64,000 bases of DNA from UBA2336 sp036787955 (GCA_036787955.1 DAIQOI010000003.1:62001-126000); one strand, 5' to 3'. Positions 33,856 through 43,824 are shown, counted from the first letter of the stretch. Made by a program: numbers and translations. Notes: generated by a model not told the origin, from the sequence alone.

Positions 33856-35276
33856 GAACAGGATCTTTGTTCATTACCCTATTCATTGCTGCAGGTGCCT
33901 GTATGGTATCTGCGCAAAACAATCATGTCTTCACACTTCAGCAGTGTCTGGATTATGCCTTGAAAGAAAGCGTACCCGTGAAGAATGCGGAGCTGGATGA
34001 GCGCATTGCCAAAGCACGTGTTAATGAAACAATCGGCATTGGGTTGCCGCAGATAAACGGTTCGGTGGCCCTTGATCATAACCAGCAGTTGCGCAGGTTT
34101 TTTGCTACCTACAATCCGGGCAGCCCGTTTTTCCCCGACCCGATACCCGGCCTCGAAGTGGGCGATGTGGTGGCGGCCCGTAACTTTTTTCAGTTGCGCA
34201 GTACCGGCGATGCCAGCATTCGGGTTAACCAGTTGTTGTTCAACGGTTCTTACCTGGTGGGTCTCCAGGCAGCCAATGCATATAAAGAGTTGGCAGAGAA
34301 AAGTGCCGGTCAGACCCGGGAAGAAGTTATTCAAGCCGTTACCAAGGCATATTATGCCGTGCTGATCAACCGTGAGCGTATCAAATCGTTTGATGTGAAC
34401 ATAGCCCGTGTGGATTCGCTGCTGAAAAGCACACAGGTTATGTTGCAAAATGGCTTTGCCGAGCAACTTGAAGCAGACAGGCTTACGGTTATCCTTAATA
34501 ATCTGATTACCGAGAGAAATAAATTTCTGCGTTTGCAGGAAGTAAGTATAGAGTTATTGAAGTTTCAGATGAATTATCCGATGGACCAGCCGCTGGAAGT
34601 AAGCGGCTCACTTACAGAAAGCGATGTGCAGATTAATGTGGATTCCCTGTTCACCAACTGGAATTATACCGACCGCCCGGATTATCAGGTTTTGCTGGCC
34701 AACAAAAAATTGCAGGTGCTCAATGTGAAAAACAACTACGCTGCCGGTATACCTGTGCTCTCAGCATTTGCCAATGCCGGTTATTCAACACAGTCGCCCA
34801 ACGTCAGCGGGCTGTTTCAAACCCGCACATCCATAGATGATAACGGCCAGATAGGTCCGGATAAGTGGTACAGCTATTCCGTATTTGGGATATCGCTCAG
34901 CGTTCCCATTTTCAGCGGATTGCAGCGCACGTTTAAGATTCAGCAGGAAAAACTCATGCTGCAGAAAATTGAAAATGGTGAGCGCCAGCTTCGTTCCCGC
35001 ATTGACATGGAAATCAAGGAGGCGCTGAACAAATATGTGAGCAGCATGGAAACACTTAAGTGGCAGAAGGAAAATATGGATTTATCGGCCAAAATTGCTC
35101 GGGTTACGCGCATTAAGTACAGCGAGGGCGTGGGGTCGAACATTGAAGTGGTGGAGGCCGAAAGTTCGCTGCGTGAATCACAGGTTAACTACTACCATGC
35201 ACTTTTCGATGCCATGATTGCACGCATAGACCTGATCAAAGCATTGGGAAAGATGAATCATTTAACCAACAAATAA
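33852..35276 (+). CDS. TolC-family outer-membrane efflux protein
   Basis: A 474-residue protein with a signal peptide (cleaved near VSAQN, about residue 22) and the two-repeat, long alpha-helix pattern of the outer membrane efflux family (LQQCLDYALKES near the start; a second repeat with EVVEAESSLRESQVNYYHAL near the end). It forms the outer-membrane exit duct for the adaptor and RND pump encoded next. The start overlaps the tetR stop. Confidence 0.94.
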   Translation: MRTGSLFITLFIAAGACMVSAQNNHVFTLQQCLDYALKESVPVKNAELDERIAKARVNETIGIGLPQINGSVALDHNQQLRRFFATYNPGSPFFPDPIPGLEVGDVVAARNFFQLRSTGDASIRVNQLLFNGSYLVGLQAANAYKELAEKSAGQTREEVIQAVTKAYYAVLINRERIKSFDVNIARVDSLLKSTQVMLQNGFAEQLEADRLTVILNNLITERNKFLRLQEVSIELLKFQMNYPMDQPLEVSGSLTESDVQINVDSLFTNWNYTDRPDYQVLLANKKLQVLNVKNNYAAGIPVLSAFANAGYSTQSPNVSGLFQTRTSIDDNGQIGPDKWYSYSVFGISLSVPIFSGLQRTFKIQQEKLMLQKIENGERQLRSRIDMEIKEALNKYVSSMETLKWQKENMDLSAKIARVTRIKYSEGVGSNIEVVEAESSLRESQVNYYHALFDAMIARIDLIKALGKMNHLTNK

Positions 35277-35288
35277 TCTTGTTTGCTC

Positions 35289-36461
35289 ATGAAAAATTCA
35301 ATAGCTTTTAGTGTAATGCTCGTCACTTTGTATGCTTGCTCTTCCTCCGAGAGCAACGATTTAGCCGGTAAGAAAAAGAAGTTGGAAAAGGCCCGTAAAG
35401 AACTGGCCGTGCTGCACCAGAAAATCAGTGAACTGGAAAAGGAAATCAGTGCCGTAGATCCGGAATTTGCGCGTCAGTTAAGACGTGCTGTGCCCGTTTC
35501 GGTTGTGGTTGCTCAGAAAACTCCTTTTGTGCATAAGATCGATGTACGCGGCTCGGTTGAATCGCGCACCAATGTGGTGATCAATGCCCAGACAGCGGGC
35601 GAAATAAAAAAAGTTTATGTGCGCGAAGGACAGCGCGTTTCGGCAGGGCAGTTATTGATTTCGCTCGACACAGATGTTCTCAACAACACGCTGGCCGAGT
35701 TGGAGGCCTCCCTGCAACTGGCCAAAGAAACCTATGAACGCCAGGCACGGCTGTGGCAGCAAAAAGTAGGCACGGAAATGCAGTATCTGCAGGCCAAGAG
35801 CAACAAGGAAGCACTGGAGCACCGCATTGCCACCACCCGTTCGCAGATTGAGATGGCCATGGTGCGGGCACCTTTTGCAGGCACTGTAGATGAACTTCCG
35901 GCACGGGTGGGCCAGGTGGTAACACCGGGTATTCCCCTGGTTCGGCTGGTGGGCAGTGAGCAGATGTACATTAAGGCCGATGTGTCGGAACGTTTTATCG
36001 GTCGCTTTAAGGCAGGTGATAAAGCAACTATTTTTTTTCCTTCTTCAGGCCATCGTATCTCATCGGCCATAGCGGCAGTGGGTCAGGTCATCAATCCCGA
36101 AAACCGCACTTTTACAATCGAGGTGATGCTGCCAAAAGTTGATTTTGAAGTGAAGCCCAATCAGATAGCTGTGCTGGAGCTGAATGACTATGTAAACCAG
36201 GAAGCTTTTTCCGTGCCCACACGCATTATTCAACGCGATGAAGATGGACAGTTTATTTACGTGCTGGAAGAAAAGGAGGGTCGCTACTTCGCACGTAAAA
36301 GATATGTGCTCACCGGTGTAACATCCGGCAACCAGACCGAAATTTTGGATGGCTTGCGTGTGGGCGACTGGATTGTGGATCAGGGCTTCCGCGATCTGAT
36401 CGATGGGGTGGAGGCAGATCCCATGCAACCTGCTGCCGATTCGCTGACGGTAAATCGTTGA
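35289..36461 (+). CDS. RND efflux periplasmic adaptor (lipoprotein)
   Basis: A 390-residue membrane fusion protein of the HlyD/AcrA type. A lipobox (VTLYAC, Cys17) anchors it in the membrane. A coiled-coil start (about 25-50), a lipoyl-type half (VVINAQTAGEIKKVYVREGQ), a helical hairpin (about 125-185), and beta-barrel and membrane-proximal domains follow. The ATG at 35289 is preferred to a TTG 6 bases upstream. It lies 12 bases after the tolC-like gene and ends just before the pump gene. Confidence 0.94.
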   Translation: MKNSIAFSVMLVTLYACSSSESNDLAGKKKKLEKARKELAVLHQKISELEKEISAVDPEFARQLRRAVPVSVVVAQKTPFVHKIDVRGSVESRTNVVINAQTAGEIKKVYVREGQRVSAGQLLISLDTDVLNNTLAELEASLQLAKETYERQARLWQQKVGTEMQYLQAKSNKEALEHRIATTRSQIEMAMVRAPFAGTVDELPARVGQVVTPGIPLVRLVGSEQMYIKADVSERFIGRFKAGDKATIFFPSSGHRISSAIAAVGQVINPENRTFTIEVMLPKVDFEVKPNQIAVLELNDYVNQEAFSVPTRIIQRDEDGQFIYVLEEKEGRYFARKRYVLTGVTSGNQTEILDGLRVGDWIVDQGFRDLIDGVEADPMQPAADSLTVNR

Positions 36462-36484
36462 ATAAAATTTACCCCGAGAAGGAT

Positions 36485-39400
36485 ATGAAAAAGGTTGATA
36501 AACAATTTGCACTCACTTCGTTTGCATTGAATAACCGCACATCGGCCATGTTCCTGGCTTTCCTCATTGCCGTCATGGGTGTGTTAACGTACCTGTCCCT
36601 GCCAAAAGACAGTTATCCTGAAATAAAACAACCTATCATATACGTAGGCACTTCCTATCCCGGCAACTCTCCGCTGGATATGGAAAATCTGGTAACGCGA
36701 CCTATCGAAAAGGAGATCAACACCATCAGTGAAGTAGAGAAGATTCGATCCACTTCGGTGCAGGATTATGCTACCATCATTGTGGAGTTCGATCCGGATA
36801 TTGACGTGGAAGATGCGTTGATTAAAGTAAAGGATGCGGTCGATCGTGCGAAACCTGAACTGCCGCAGGACCTGCCTGCCGATCCGAACGTTTTTGAACT
36901 CAATTTTTCTGAGTTTCCCATCATCAACATCAACCTGTCCGGCAACTACAGTACCGAGCAATTAAAGCAATATGCCGAATACCTGGAGGAAGAAATCGAA
37001 AAGATTCCGGAGATATCGAAAGCCGAGATACGTGGGGTGGCGGAAAAGGAGGTAAAAATAAAAGTGGATCCCTATGCGCTTGAGGCGCGCAAGTTGAGTT
37101 TTGCCGATATCGAAAATGCGGTCAGAGCTGAAAATGTTACGCTGTCGGGGGGCAATCTCCTCAGCGACGGGGTTCGCAGAAATATTCGTGTGGTAGGCGA
37201 ATTTGACGATGTTCGTCAGCTCGAAGAAATAATTATTAAGCATGAAAAAGGCGATGTGGTGTACCTGCGCGATGTGGCCTCAGTAGAATTTGCTTATAAA
37301 GAACCACAAAGCTACGCCCGCCTGGGACGTAAGCCTGTGGTGATGGTTGACGTTATAAAGCGAAGCGGTGAAAATCTGCTCAACGCCACTGAAAAAGTGA
37401 ATGCCATCCTGGAAAAAGCCAGGAAAAACGTATTTCCTTCGGATTTAACCATTACCACTACTAACGACCAGTCGTCCTTTACCCGCGAAATGGTAAGCAG
37501 TCTGGAAAACAACATCATTTCGGGTGTGATTGTAGTGGTGGGGGTGCTTATGCTCTTTCTTGGAATACGCAATGCCTACTTTGTTGGCATAGCCATTCCG
37601 TTGTCCATGTTTCTGTCATTCATCATTTTGAATGCCATTGGATTTAATATCAACATGATGGTGCTCTTCGCACTGATTATGGGCTTGGGTATGCTGGTGG
37701 ACAATGGCATTGTGGTGGTGGAGAACGTGTACCGGTTGTATGAAGAGGGCTATGACCTGATGAGTGCAACCAGGCTGGGAGTTGGCGAGGTAGCCTGGCC
37801 GATTATTTCTTCTACCGCCACCACCCTTGCTGCTTTTCTGCCCCTGGCCATGTGGCCCGGCATTATGGGAGAGTTTATGAAGTACCTGCCCATTACCTTG
37901 ATTGTAGTGCTCAGCTCTTCGTTGTTTGTGGCCTTGTTCATCACTCCGGTGCTGACCTCGCTTTTTATGAAGCACGAAAGTGAGCGATCCACTATTTCGG
38001 CAAGGAGATGGCGGCTAATCGGCATTTTATCCGTGCTCGGTTTATTGTTCATCGCGATTAAAATCTTCTGGCTGGGTAACCTGTTGTTGTTGTTTGCCAT
38101 CCTTACCCTGATGAATGTTTACGTGTTTGCACCGGCTTCGCACTGGTTTCAGACAGTAATCCTGCCTAAACTGGAAAACCGGTACTATCGCCTGATCGAG
38201 TTTGCACTCAGGGGGAGGAATCCCGTACGGTTTTTTGTAGGTACGGCCCTGCTGCTTGTTTTCAGCATCGTGATGATGGTGGCCTTTCCGCCCAAGGTAC
38301 TTTTCTTGCCGGAAAATGAACCAAAATACATCAACGTATTTATAGAATATCCAACCGGCACAGACATTGAAACCACCAATCAGTTTACAGAGCAAATCGA
38401 GGATAAGATTATAGCGTTTCTTAAGCCGTACGAACACATCGTTGAGTCGGTTATCGGTAATGTGGGGCAGGGTTCGAGCGATCCGGGCGATATGTCATCG
38501 GTGGGCATGTCAGATACTCCCAATAAGGCACGTATCACCGTTAATTTCAAAGACTTCAGGTATCGCAACGGGCTCAGCACCGGAAAAATTATGGAAGAGC
38601 TGAGGGAGGCTTTGGGCGTATATCCGGGGGTGGCATTGATCGTTGATAAGGATTCGAACGGACCACCATCGGGCGAGCCGGTAAGTATTGAGCTGACAGG
38701 TAACGACATAGCCACCCTGATCCGTCTGTCGGAAGACATTAAACGCAAAATCAACGAGGCCGGAATACCCGGTATAGAAAAGCTGAAAACCGATATTGAA
38801 ACCGGGAAACCTGAACTGATTGTGCAGATAGACCGCGACATGGCACGCCGGTTTGGTGTTTCTACCTATTCCATTGCCAACGAAGTGCGTACATCGTTGT
38901 TTGGCAAGGAGATCTCCAAATTCAAGCAGGGGGAAGATGACTATGAAATACAATTGCGGCTCGATGATAAATACCGGTATGACCTGGATGCACTGATAAA
39001 CAAGAGTATCACCTTCCGCGACCAGACCAGCGGACGCATTGTGCAGGTGCCTATATCATCCGTGGCCAAAGCCGAACTGACTTCATCGTATGGTTCGGTT
39101 AAGCGCAATGACCTGAAGCGTGTTGTTACAATAACTTCTAATGTGTTGGGTGGTTACAACCCGACTGAAATTAATAAACAGATTCAACAGGTACTCAACG
39201 AGTACGCCTTTCCTCCGGGCTACTCGTACAAATTTACCGGAGAACAGGAAAAGCAAGCCGAGCAGATGAGTTTCCTTACCCGTGCCGGAATATTCGCTGT
39301 GTTTCTCATCTTCCTTATTATTGTTGCTCAGTTCAACAAAATAACGGTCCCGCTTATCATCATGACCTCGGTGCTATTCAGCACCATCGGAGTATTCCTG

Positions 39401-39868
39401 GGCCTGCTGATATTTCGCATGGATTTCATTGTGATCATGACCATGATCGGCCTGATATCGCTGGCCGGTGTGGAGGTAAACAATGCCATCGTGCTGATTG
39501 ATTTTATTGAACTGGGTAAGAAAAGGTATAAGGAAGAAAATAACACTGTGTATATCCCCAATGAAGATATCTTGCGCATCATTGCCACGGCCGGCAAAAC
39601 CCGTCTGCGCCCGGTTCTACTCACGGCCATCACCACCATTCTGGGATTGATACCCCTGGCAGTAGGCATCAATATCGATTTTATTCAGTTTTTTAAATCC
39701 TACAATGCCAACTTTTATGTGGGTGGCGACAGTGTGATATTCTGGGGGCCTTTGTCATGGACCATTATTTACGGACTTGCATTCGCCACCTTCCTTACAC
39801 TGGTTATTGTTCCGGTAATGTACCTGCTGTTGGAAAAAGTAAACCGGAAACTGGGGATAGCATCCTGA
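36485..39868 (+). CDS. RND-family efflux pump
   Basis: An 1127-residue inner-membrane transporter with the RND layout: a helix near residues 20-40, a large periplasmic loop, helices 2-6, a second loop and helices 8-12. The fourth helix has GLGMLVDNGIVVVENV, with one Asp followed by Asn where AcrB has two Asp residues, and helix 10 has GVEVNNAIVLIDF. Pumps with this motif handle hydrophobic drugs or related solutes; the substrate cannot be told. The ATG at 36485 has an AGAAGGAT upstream and gives the family start; a TTG 27 bases earlier is less likely. With the TolC and adaptor genes it forms a complete tripartite system. Confidence 0.95.
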   Translation: MKKVDKQFALTSFALNNRTSAMFLAFLIAVMGVLTYLSLPKDSYPEIKQPIIYVGTSYPGNSPLDMENLVTRPIEKEINTISEVEKIRSTSVQDYATIIVEFDPDIDVEDALIKVKDAVDRAKPELPQDLPADPNVFELNFSEFPIININLSGNYSTEQLKQYAEYLEEEIEKIPEISKAEIRGVAEKEVKIKVDPYALEARKLSFADIENAVRAENVTLSGGNLLSDGVRRNIRVVGEFDDVRQLEEIIIKHEKGDVVYLRDVASVEFAYKEPQSYARLGRKPVVMVDVIKRSGENLLNATEKVNAILEKARKNVFPSDLTITTTNDQSSFTREMVSSLENNIISGVIVVVGVLMLFLGIRNAYFVGIAIPLSMFLSFIILNAIGFNINMMVLFALIMGLGMLVDNGIVVVENVYRLYEEGYDLMSATRLGVGEVAWPIISSTATTLAAFLPLAMWPGIMGEFMKYLPITLIVVLSSSLFVALFITPVLTSLFMKHESERSTISARRWRLIGILSVLGLLFIAIKIFWLGNLLLLFAILTLMNVYVFAPASHWFQTVILPKLENRYYRLIEFALRGRNPVRFFVGTALLLVFSIVMMVAFPPKVLFLPENEPKYINVFIEYPTGTDIETTNQFTEQIEDKIIAFLKPYEHIVESVIGNVGQGSSDPGDMSSVGMSDTPNKARITVNFKDFRYRNGLSTGKIMEELREALGVYPGVALIVDKDSNGPPSGEPVSIELTGNDIATLIRLSEDIKRKINEAGIPGIEKLKTDIETGKPELIVQIDRDMARRFGVSTYSIANEVRTSLFGKEISKFKQGEDDYEIQLRLDDKYRYDLDALINKSITFRDQTSGRIVQVPISSVAKAELTSSYGSVKRNDLKRVVTITSNVLGGYNPTEINKQIQQVLNEYAFPPGYSYKFTGEQEKQAEQMSFLTRAGIFAVFLIFLIIVAQFNKITVPLIIMTSVLFSTIGVFLGLLIFRMDFIVIMTMIGLISLAGVEVNNAIVLIDFIELGKKRYKEENNTVYIPNEDILRIIATAGKTRLRPVLLTAITTILGLIPLAVGINIDFIQFFKSYNANFYVGGDSVIFWGPLSWTIIYGLAFATFLTLVIVPVMYLLLEKVNRKLGIAS

Positions 39869-39895
39869 TGTTTAGATACGTATAAATGAGGAGCT

Positions 39896-41143
39896 ATGGT
39901 CGTCTTGGTTGCAGCCCTGTTAACAGTCTTATTGCTGTTGGTACTTGACGTGTACCTGTACCAGCCGGTGCGGGTTGTAACCAGCCATCAGCAAACCGCG
40001 GTGAAGCTTGCCTTACGCGGTGCCTATTGGATGGTGTCGTTTATCCTGCTGGCTGTGGTTGTGGTTTTTTATGCAGCCGGGCCAAACTACTGGGGTATTA
40101 CCGCGCGCAACTGGATGATGACTGCCCTGGTAATGGTGTATTTGTCAAAAATAATAGGCGGTGTCGTTGTTCTCATTGATGACGTGCAACGATTTGCACG
40201 GAAAATAGCGGCAGGAATAAGAAGAAAGGATACTCCTGCCGGCAACGGAAAAAAAATTCCCCGCTCCGAATTTCTGTCTAAAGCAGCAGTGCTCACAGCG
40301 GCAGTTCCGTTCGGTACCATGGCTTTTGGTATCCTATCGGGTGCGCATGATTACCGCATCCGAAGAGCCACTATTTACCTTCCGAATCTTCCCAAAGCCT
40401 TTGATGGCATCCGTATTGGCCAGATTTCGGATATTCATTCCGGCAGCTTTTTCAATAAAACTGCCGTCAAAGGGGGCGTTGAGATGATGCTGAACGAACA
40501 CCCGGATGTTTTGTTTTTTACAGGTGATTTGGTCAACAACCAGACCGATGAAGTAAAAGAGTACTTGCCCATATTCAGCAAGCTGAAAGCACCGCTGGGG
40601 GTTTTTTCGGTTACAGGCAACCATGATTACGGCAACTACCGTTCCTGGCCCTCGCGGGCAGCCAAGAAGAAAAATTTTGAAGACCTCCTTGAGGCACACC
40701 GCATCATGGGTTTTGACTTGCTGATGAATGAAAACCGGTTTATCGAAGCAGATGGGGAAAGGCTGGCTGTTATAGGCGTGGAGAACTGGGGAACAGGGCG
40801 CTTTCCGCGATACGGAGACCTGGCTAAGGCTTATTCGGGTGCACAGGAGGCTGCGGTCAAATTATTGTTGTCGCACGACCCCAGTCATTGGGATGCACAG
40901 GTAAGAATAGATTATCCGGATATTGACATCATGTTTGCCGGACATACCCACGGTTTTCAGTTTGGCATAGAATGGGGCGATATCCGCTGGAGCCCCTCGC
41001 AATATGTTTATGAACAATGGGCCGGGCTTTATCGTAAAGGCAGCCAATATCTTTATGTAAACCGTGGATTTGGGTTTATTGGTTACCCCGGTCGCATAGG
41101 CATACCCCCCGAACTTACCATCATTGAGCTGAAGCGCGCCTGA
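39896..41143 (+). CDS. Membrane metallophosphoesterase
   Basis: A 415-residue protein with several hydrophobic segments in the first 150 residues (near 1-20, 38-60, 70-95 and 125-145) and a C-terminal calcineurin-like phosphoesterase. The metal-binding blocks are in order: ISDIHSG, FTGDLVNN, VTGNHDYG, LLSHDPSHWD and FAGHTHGFQFG. Similar proteins include YaeI-type phosphodiesterases acting on the membrane or lipids; the substrate here is unknown. A GAGGAG-like sequence precedes the ATG. It is 27 bases after the RND gene and may be read from the same promoter. Confidence 0.9.
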   Translation: MVVLVAALLTVLLLLVLDVYLYQPVRVVTSHQQTAVKLALRGAYWMVSFILLAVVVVFYAAGPNYWGITARNWMMTALVMVYLSKIIGGVVVLIDDVQRFARKIAAGIRRKDTPAGNGKKIPRSEFLSKAAVLTAAVPFGTMAFGILSGAHDYRIRRATIYLPNLPKAFDGIRIGQISDIHSGSFFNKTAVKGGVEMMLNEHPDVLFFTGDLVNNQTDEVKEYLPIFSKLKAPLGVFSVTGNHDYGNYRSWPSRAAKKKNFEDLLEAHRIMGFDLLMNENRFIEADGERLAVIGVENWGTGRFPRYGDLAKAYSGAQEAAVKLLLSHDPSHWDAQVRIDYPDIDIMFAGHTHGFQFGIEWGDIRWSPSQYVYEQWAGLYRKGSQYLYVNRGFGFIGYPGRIGIPPELTIIELKRA

Positions 41144-41602
41144 TTAACCGGCTTGTTTTGCGGCCTCGGCTTCGCGTCTGCGTTTGGCATCAATGGAAAA
41201 TTTTCCTGCACCAAAAACGATGAAGACGATAAGCCCAGCCAGAACCAGTAAGGAGATTTCCAGCTCCATGTGGTTGCCCACACTGAGAAATCCTTTGGGG
41301 GCGTTGACAAAAATTACTGCGCCAATCAGTACCGGCAGATTGATAACACATACTGCCCGGGTGAAGAGACCTACGGCCAGCAGCGGTCCGCCCAGAATGT
41401 GGGCAAATACCACATAGTGAGCCAGTGTAGCACCGGCAAAATAAACATTGATACCGGAGGCAGTCATCTCCAGCTCGTCCATATTGGTCAAAAAATCCAG
41501 GCCTTTATAAGTGATGAAAAGGCCCAGGATTATCCGGAAGAAGTCCAGGAAACCGGGGCGGTGCTCATTGCCCCATTTTTCCACATCAGTTATTACGCTC
41601 AT
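41144..41602 (-). CDS. DoxX-family membrane protein
   Basis: A 152-residue protein with four hydrophobic segments (about 20-40, 55-75, 80-100 and 115-135) and the DoxX pattern RIILGLFITYKGLDFL and AHYVVFAHILGGPLLAVGLFTR. The frame is open further upstream, but MSVITDVEKW at 41602 is the natural start because the extension overlaps the terminator of the RRM gene. Family members are linked to redox or quinone chemistry in other bacteria; function here is not shown. Confidence 0.85.
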   Translation of the reverse strand: MSVITDVEKWGNEHRPGFLDFFRIILGLFITYKGLDFLTNMDELEMTASGINVYFAGATLAHYVVFAHILGGPLLAVGLFTRAVCVINLPVLIGAVIFVNAPKGFLSVGNHMELEISLLVLAGLIVFIVFGAGKFSIDAKRRREAEAAKQAG

Positions 41603-41670
41603 GGCCGGTTGGTTTTGTACTACAAAGTTTACAAAATTGCCACTGCAAAAGCAACCGGACGGGGCGCAAC

Positions 41671-41697
41671 AAAAAAGCCCGGCTTTTAACCGGGCTT
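41671..41697 (-). terminator. Terminator of the RRM protein gene
   Basis: On the minus strand AAGCCCGG (41697-41690) pairs with CCGGGCTT (41682-41675), followed by a T-run (41676-41671). It lies 22 bases past the RRM gene stop. Confidence 0.85.
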
Positions 41698-41718
41698 GCT
41701 TCCGTGCTTTTTGCGGCA

Positions 41719-42027
41719 TCAGTATCCTTCGCGATTAAAATTCTTCCTGAAGCCTCCTCCCTGACGACTTCCACGGGGCGCATCTGTGCGCGGACGTGCT
41801 TCGTTCACAACCAGGTTTTTCCCCATGAATTCTGCGCCATTCAACTGGCTGATTGCACTTTGTGCCGATGCTTCATCCGACATCTCAACAAAACCAAATC
41901 CCCGGCTGCGTTGGGTAAACTTATCCAGGATGATTTTGGCGGAGATAACTTCTCCAAACTGTTCGAATAATCCCTTTAACTCGGCTTCTGTTGCCCGGAA
42001 AGGAATGTTGGCCACATAAATGTTCAT
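41719..42027 (-). CDS. RRM-domain RNA-binding protein
   Basis: A 102-residue protein with one RNA recognition motif: RNP2 IYVANI (residues 3-8) and RNP1 RGFGFVEM (about 42-49), followed by a short Gly/Arg-rich tail (RGSRQGGGFRKNFNREGY). Such cold-inducible-type RNA-binding proteins are found in cyanobacteria and Bacteroidota. It has an approximately 100-base 5' leader and its own terminator, so it is a separate transcript. Confidence 0.93.
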   Translation of the reverse strand: MNIYVANIPFRATEAELKGLFEQFGEVISAKIILDKFTQRSRGFGFVEMSDEASAQSAISQLNGAEFMGKNLVVNEARPRTDAPRGSRQGGGFRKNFNREGY

Positions 42028-42132
42028 TGTAATAAATAATAAATGTTAAAATTAAAACTACCTTGATAACAGCCTGAAACGCATTCGCGAACTAAATCCG
42101 GGAGTGAACTTCAGGGAAGTGATCAATTGATG

Positions 42133-42163
42133 TAAAGGTACAATAAATAATCCGATTTATAAA
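42133..42163 (-). promoter_or_regulatory. Promoter of the RRM protein gene
   Basis: On the minus strand TTTA (42163-42160), a 19-base spacer and TACCTTTA (42140-42133) fit the Bacteroidota promoter with one mismatch in each element. Transcription would begin near 42126, giving a leader of about 98 bases with small hairpins (CTTC/GAAG; the palindrome TTCGCGAA). Confidence 0.5.
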
Positions 42164-42180
42164 CACCCAGGCCCGGCCGC

Positions 42181-42609
42181 TTACGAGGTGTGGTCGGCTA
42201 CAATTACCCACTTATCCCTGATTTTTCGCCAGACCAGCGTAAAAAAACCTCCCGGCTCATCCTGCGTGCGTTGCAGTTTCCACTGACCCACCAACAGTGC
42301 CGTCTGGTTTTCGTATACGTGCAACTGCAAAACGGTGAATGTAAGTTTCCCCATAGCCTCGTGCGAGGGGTACGAACGCTGGTAGTTATGCAGCACCGTT
42401 TCCCAGCCAAGGGTTATACCATTCCTTCCGGTAAATATCAGGCTGTCTGATTTCCAGTATCCCTGCATAAAGGCCACCAGGTTACCCTCGTTCCAATGTT
42501 GCTGTTGGCGCATCAGTACTTCCAGAATGGCCTCTTTTTCCTTTTGGGCTGGTTGTGCAAGAAGCGACCCGATAACACCTAACAGGAACAGCAATGTGAA
42601 GTAATTCAT
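42181..42609 (-). CDS. Secreted DUF4440 / SnoaL-like protein
   Basis: A 142-residue protein with a signal peptide (MNYFTLLFLLGVIGSLLAQ, cleavage near residue 20) and the NTF2-like pattern of DUF4440 proteins: EAILEVLMRQQQHWNEGNLVAFMQGYW near the start and GGFFTLVWRKIRDKWVIVADHTS at the end. Function unknown. It is divergent from gap, sharing 87 bases of intergenic DNA. Confidence 0.82.
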   Translation of the reverse strand: MNYFTLLFLLGVIGSLLAQPAQKEKEAILEVLMRQQQHWNEGNLVAFMQGYWKSDSLIFTGRNGITLGWETVLHNYQRSYPSHEAMGKLTFTVLQLHVYENQTALLVGQWKLQRTQDEPGGFFTLVWRKIRDKWVIVADHTS

Positions 42610-42644
42610 GCCCTAAACTACAAATTATTACTCGCCCCAAAAGG

Positions 42645-42675
42645 CTTGGTTTTCCGTATGCAAGTCCTAATTTTG
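42645..42675 (+). promoter_or_regulatory. Promoter of gap
   Basis: CTTG (42645-42648), a 19-base spacer and TAATTTTG (42668-42675), which matches TAnnTTTG exactly. The gap start codon is 21 bases downstream. Confidence 0.7.
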
Positions 42676-42696
42676 TCGCCTTCAATACAAGTGCAC

Positions 42697-43695
42697 ATGA
42701 TCAGAATCGGAATTAACGGATTTGGCCGCATCGGCCGGATGGCTTTCCGGGCAGCTATCAACCGCCCGGAGGTGGAAGTAGTGGGCATTAATGACCTGCT
42801 CGAGCCTGACTACATGGCTTACATGCTAAAGTATGATTCAACCCATGGCCGCTTTCCGGGATCGGTAGAGGTGAAGGATGGACAACTTGTGGTAAATGGT
42901 AAGAAGATTCGGATAACTGCAGAAAAAGATCCTGCCAACCTGAAGTGGGCCGATGTAGGGGCTGAAATTATCATAGAATCAACCGGGTTATTTCTTACCC
43001 AGGCCGATGCGCGCAAGCATATTCAGGCCGGCGCCCGAAAGGTAGTTATGTCGGCACCGGCCAAAGATGATACGCCTACGTTTGTGATGGGGGTGAACCA
43101 CCACAAACTTACGGCCGAACACACCATTGTTTCCAATGCCTCGTGTACCACCAACTGCCTGGCACCGGTTGCCAAAGTGTTGCACGATAAATTCGGTATT
43201 GTGGAAGGGCTGATGAGCACGGTCCATGCCGTTACCGCTACGCAAAAAACTGTTGACGGACCCTCGGCAAAAGACTGGAGGGGGGGAAGGGGTGCTTATC
43301 AGAACATCATTCCATCTTCTACCGGGGCAGCCAGAGCCGTGGCACTGGTTATTCCTGAATTGAAAGGAAAACTTACCGGCATGTCGTTTCGCGTTCCAGT
43401 GGCCAACGTTTCGGTAGTTGACCTTACCGTTCGGCTGGAAAAGCCGGCTACCTATGAACAGATTAAAGCTGCCATGCGCGAAGCATCCGAAGGTGAGCTG
43501 AAAGGTATTCTTGGATACACGGAAGATGATGTGGTGTCGCAGGACTTTATCGGGGATCCCCGCACCTCGATATTCGATGCCAAAGCAGGCATATCGCTGA
43601 ACGACCACTTTGTAAAAGTGGTGGCGTGGTATGATAATGAGTGGGGATATTCCAATAAGCTGGTCGATCTGGTTCAGGAGATGGCAAAAAAATAA
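42697..43695 (+). CDS. gap: Glyceraldehyde-3-phosphate dehydrogenase
   Basis: A 332-residue GAPDH, the central glycolytic enzyme. It starts IRIGINGFGRIGR, has the catalytic Cys in SNASCTTNCLAP (about 150) and the later THAVTATQK-like STVHAVTATQKTVDG. The ATG at 42697 gives the exact family start; the frame is open further upstream but would cover the promoter. The upstream promoter and the terminator after it make it a single-gene transcript. Confidence 0.97.
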   Translation: MIRIGINGFGRIGRMAFRAAINRPEVEVVGINDLLEPDYMAYMLKYDSTHGRFPGSVEVKDGQLVVNGKKIRITAEKDPANLKWADVGAEIIIESTGLFLTQADARKHIQAGARKVVMSAPAKDDTPTFVMGVNHHKLTAEHTIVSNASCTTNCLAPVAKVLHDKFGIVEGLMSTVHAVTATQKTVDGPSAKDWRGGRGAYQNIIPSSTGAARAVALVIPELKGKLTGMSFRVPVANVSVVDLTVRLEKPATYEQIKAAMREASEGELKGILGYTEDDVVSQDFIGDPRTSIFDAKAGISLNDHFVKVVAWYDNEWGYSNKLVDLVQEMAKK

Positions 43696-43735
43696 ATGGC
43701 ATGGGGAAGTAACCCCGCGGCTTTTTTTGAAGACC

Positions 43736-43757
43736 AAGCGCCTCTGGGCGCTTTTTT
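43736..43757 (+). terminator. Terminator of gap
   Basis: AAGCGCC (43736-43742) pairs with GGCGCTT (43747-43753) around TCTG, followed by a T-run to 43757. Confidence 0.85.
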
Positions 43758-43824
43758 ATTGCTTCCGCGCAGGAGTCCAGCACCAAAAAGATTGTATTTT
43801 CGTTGAAGTAAAAAACCTGCTGCC

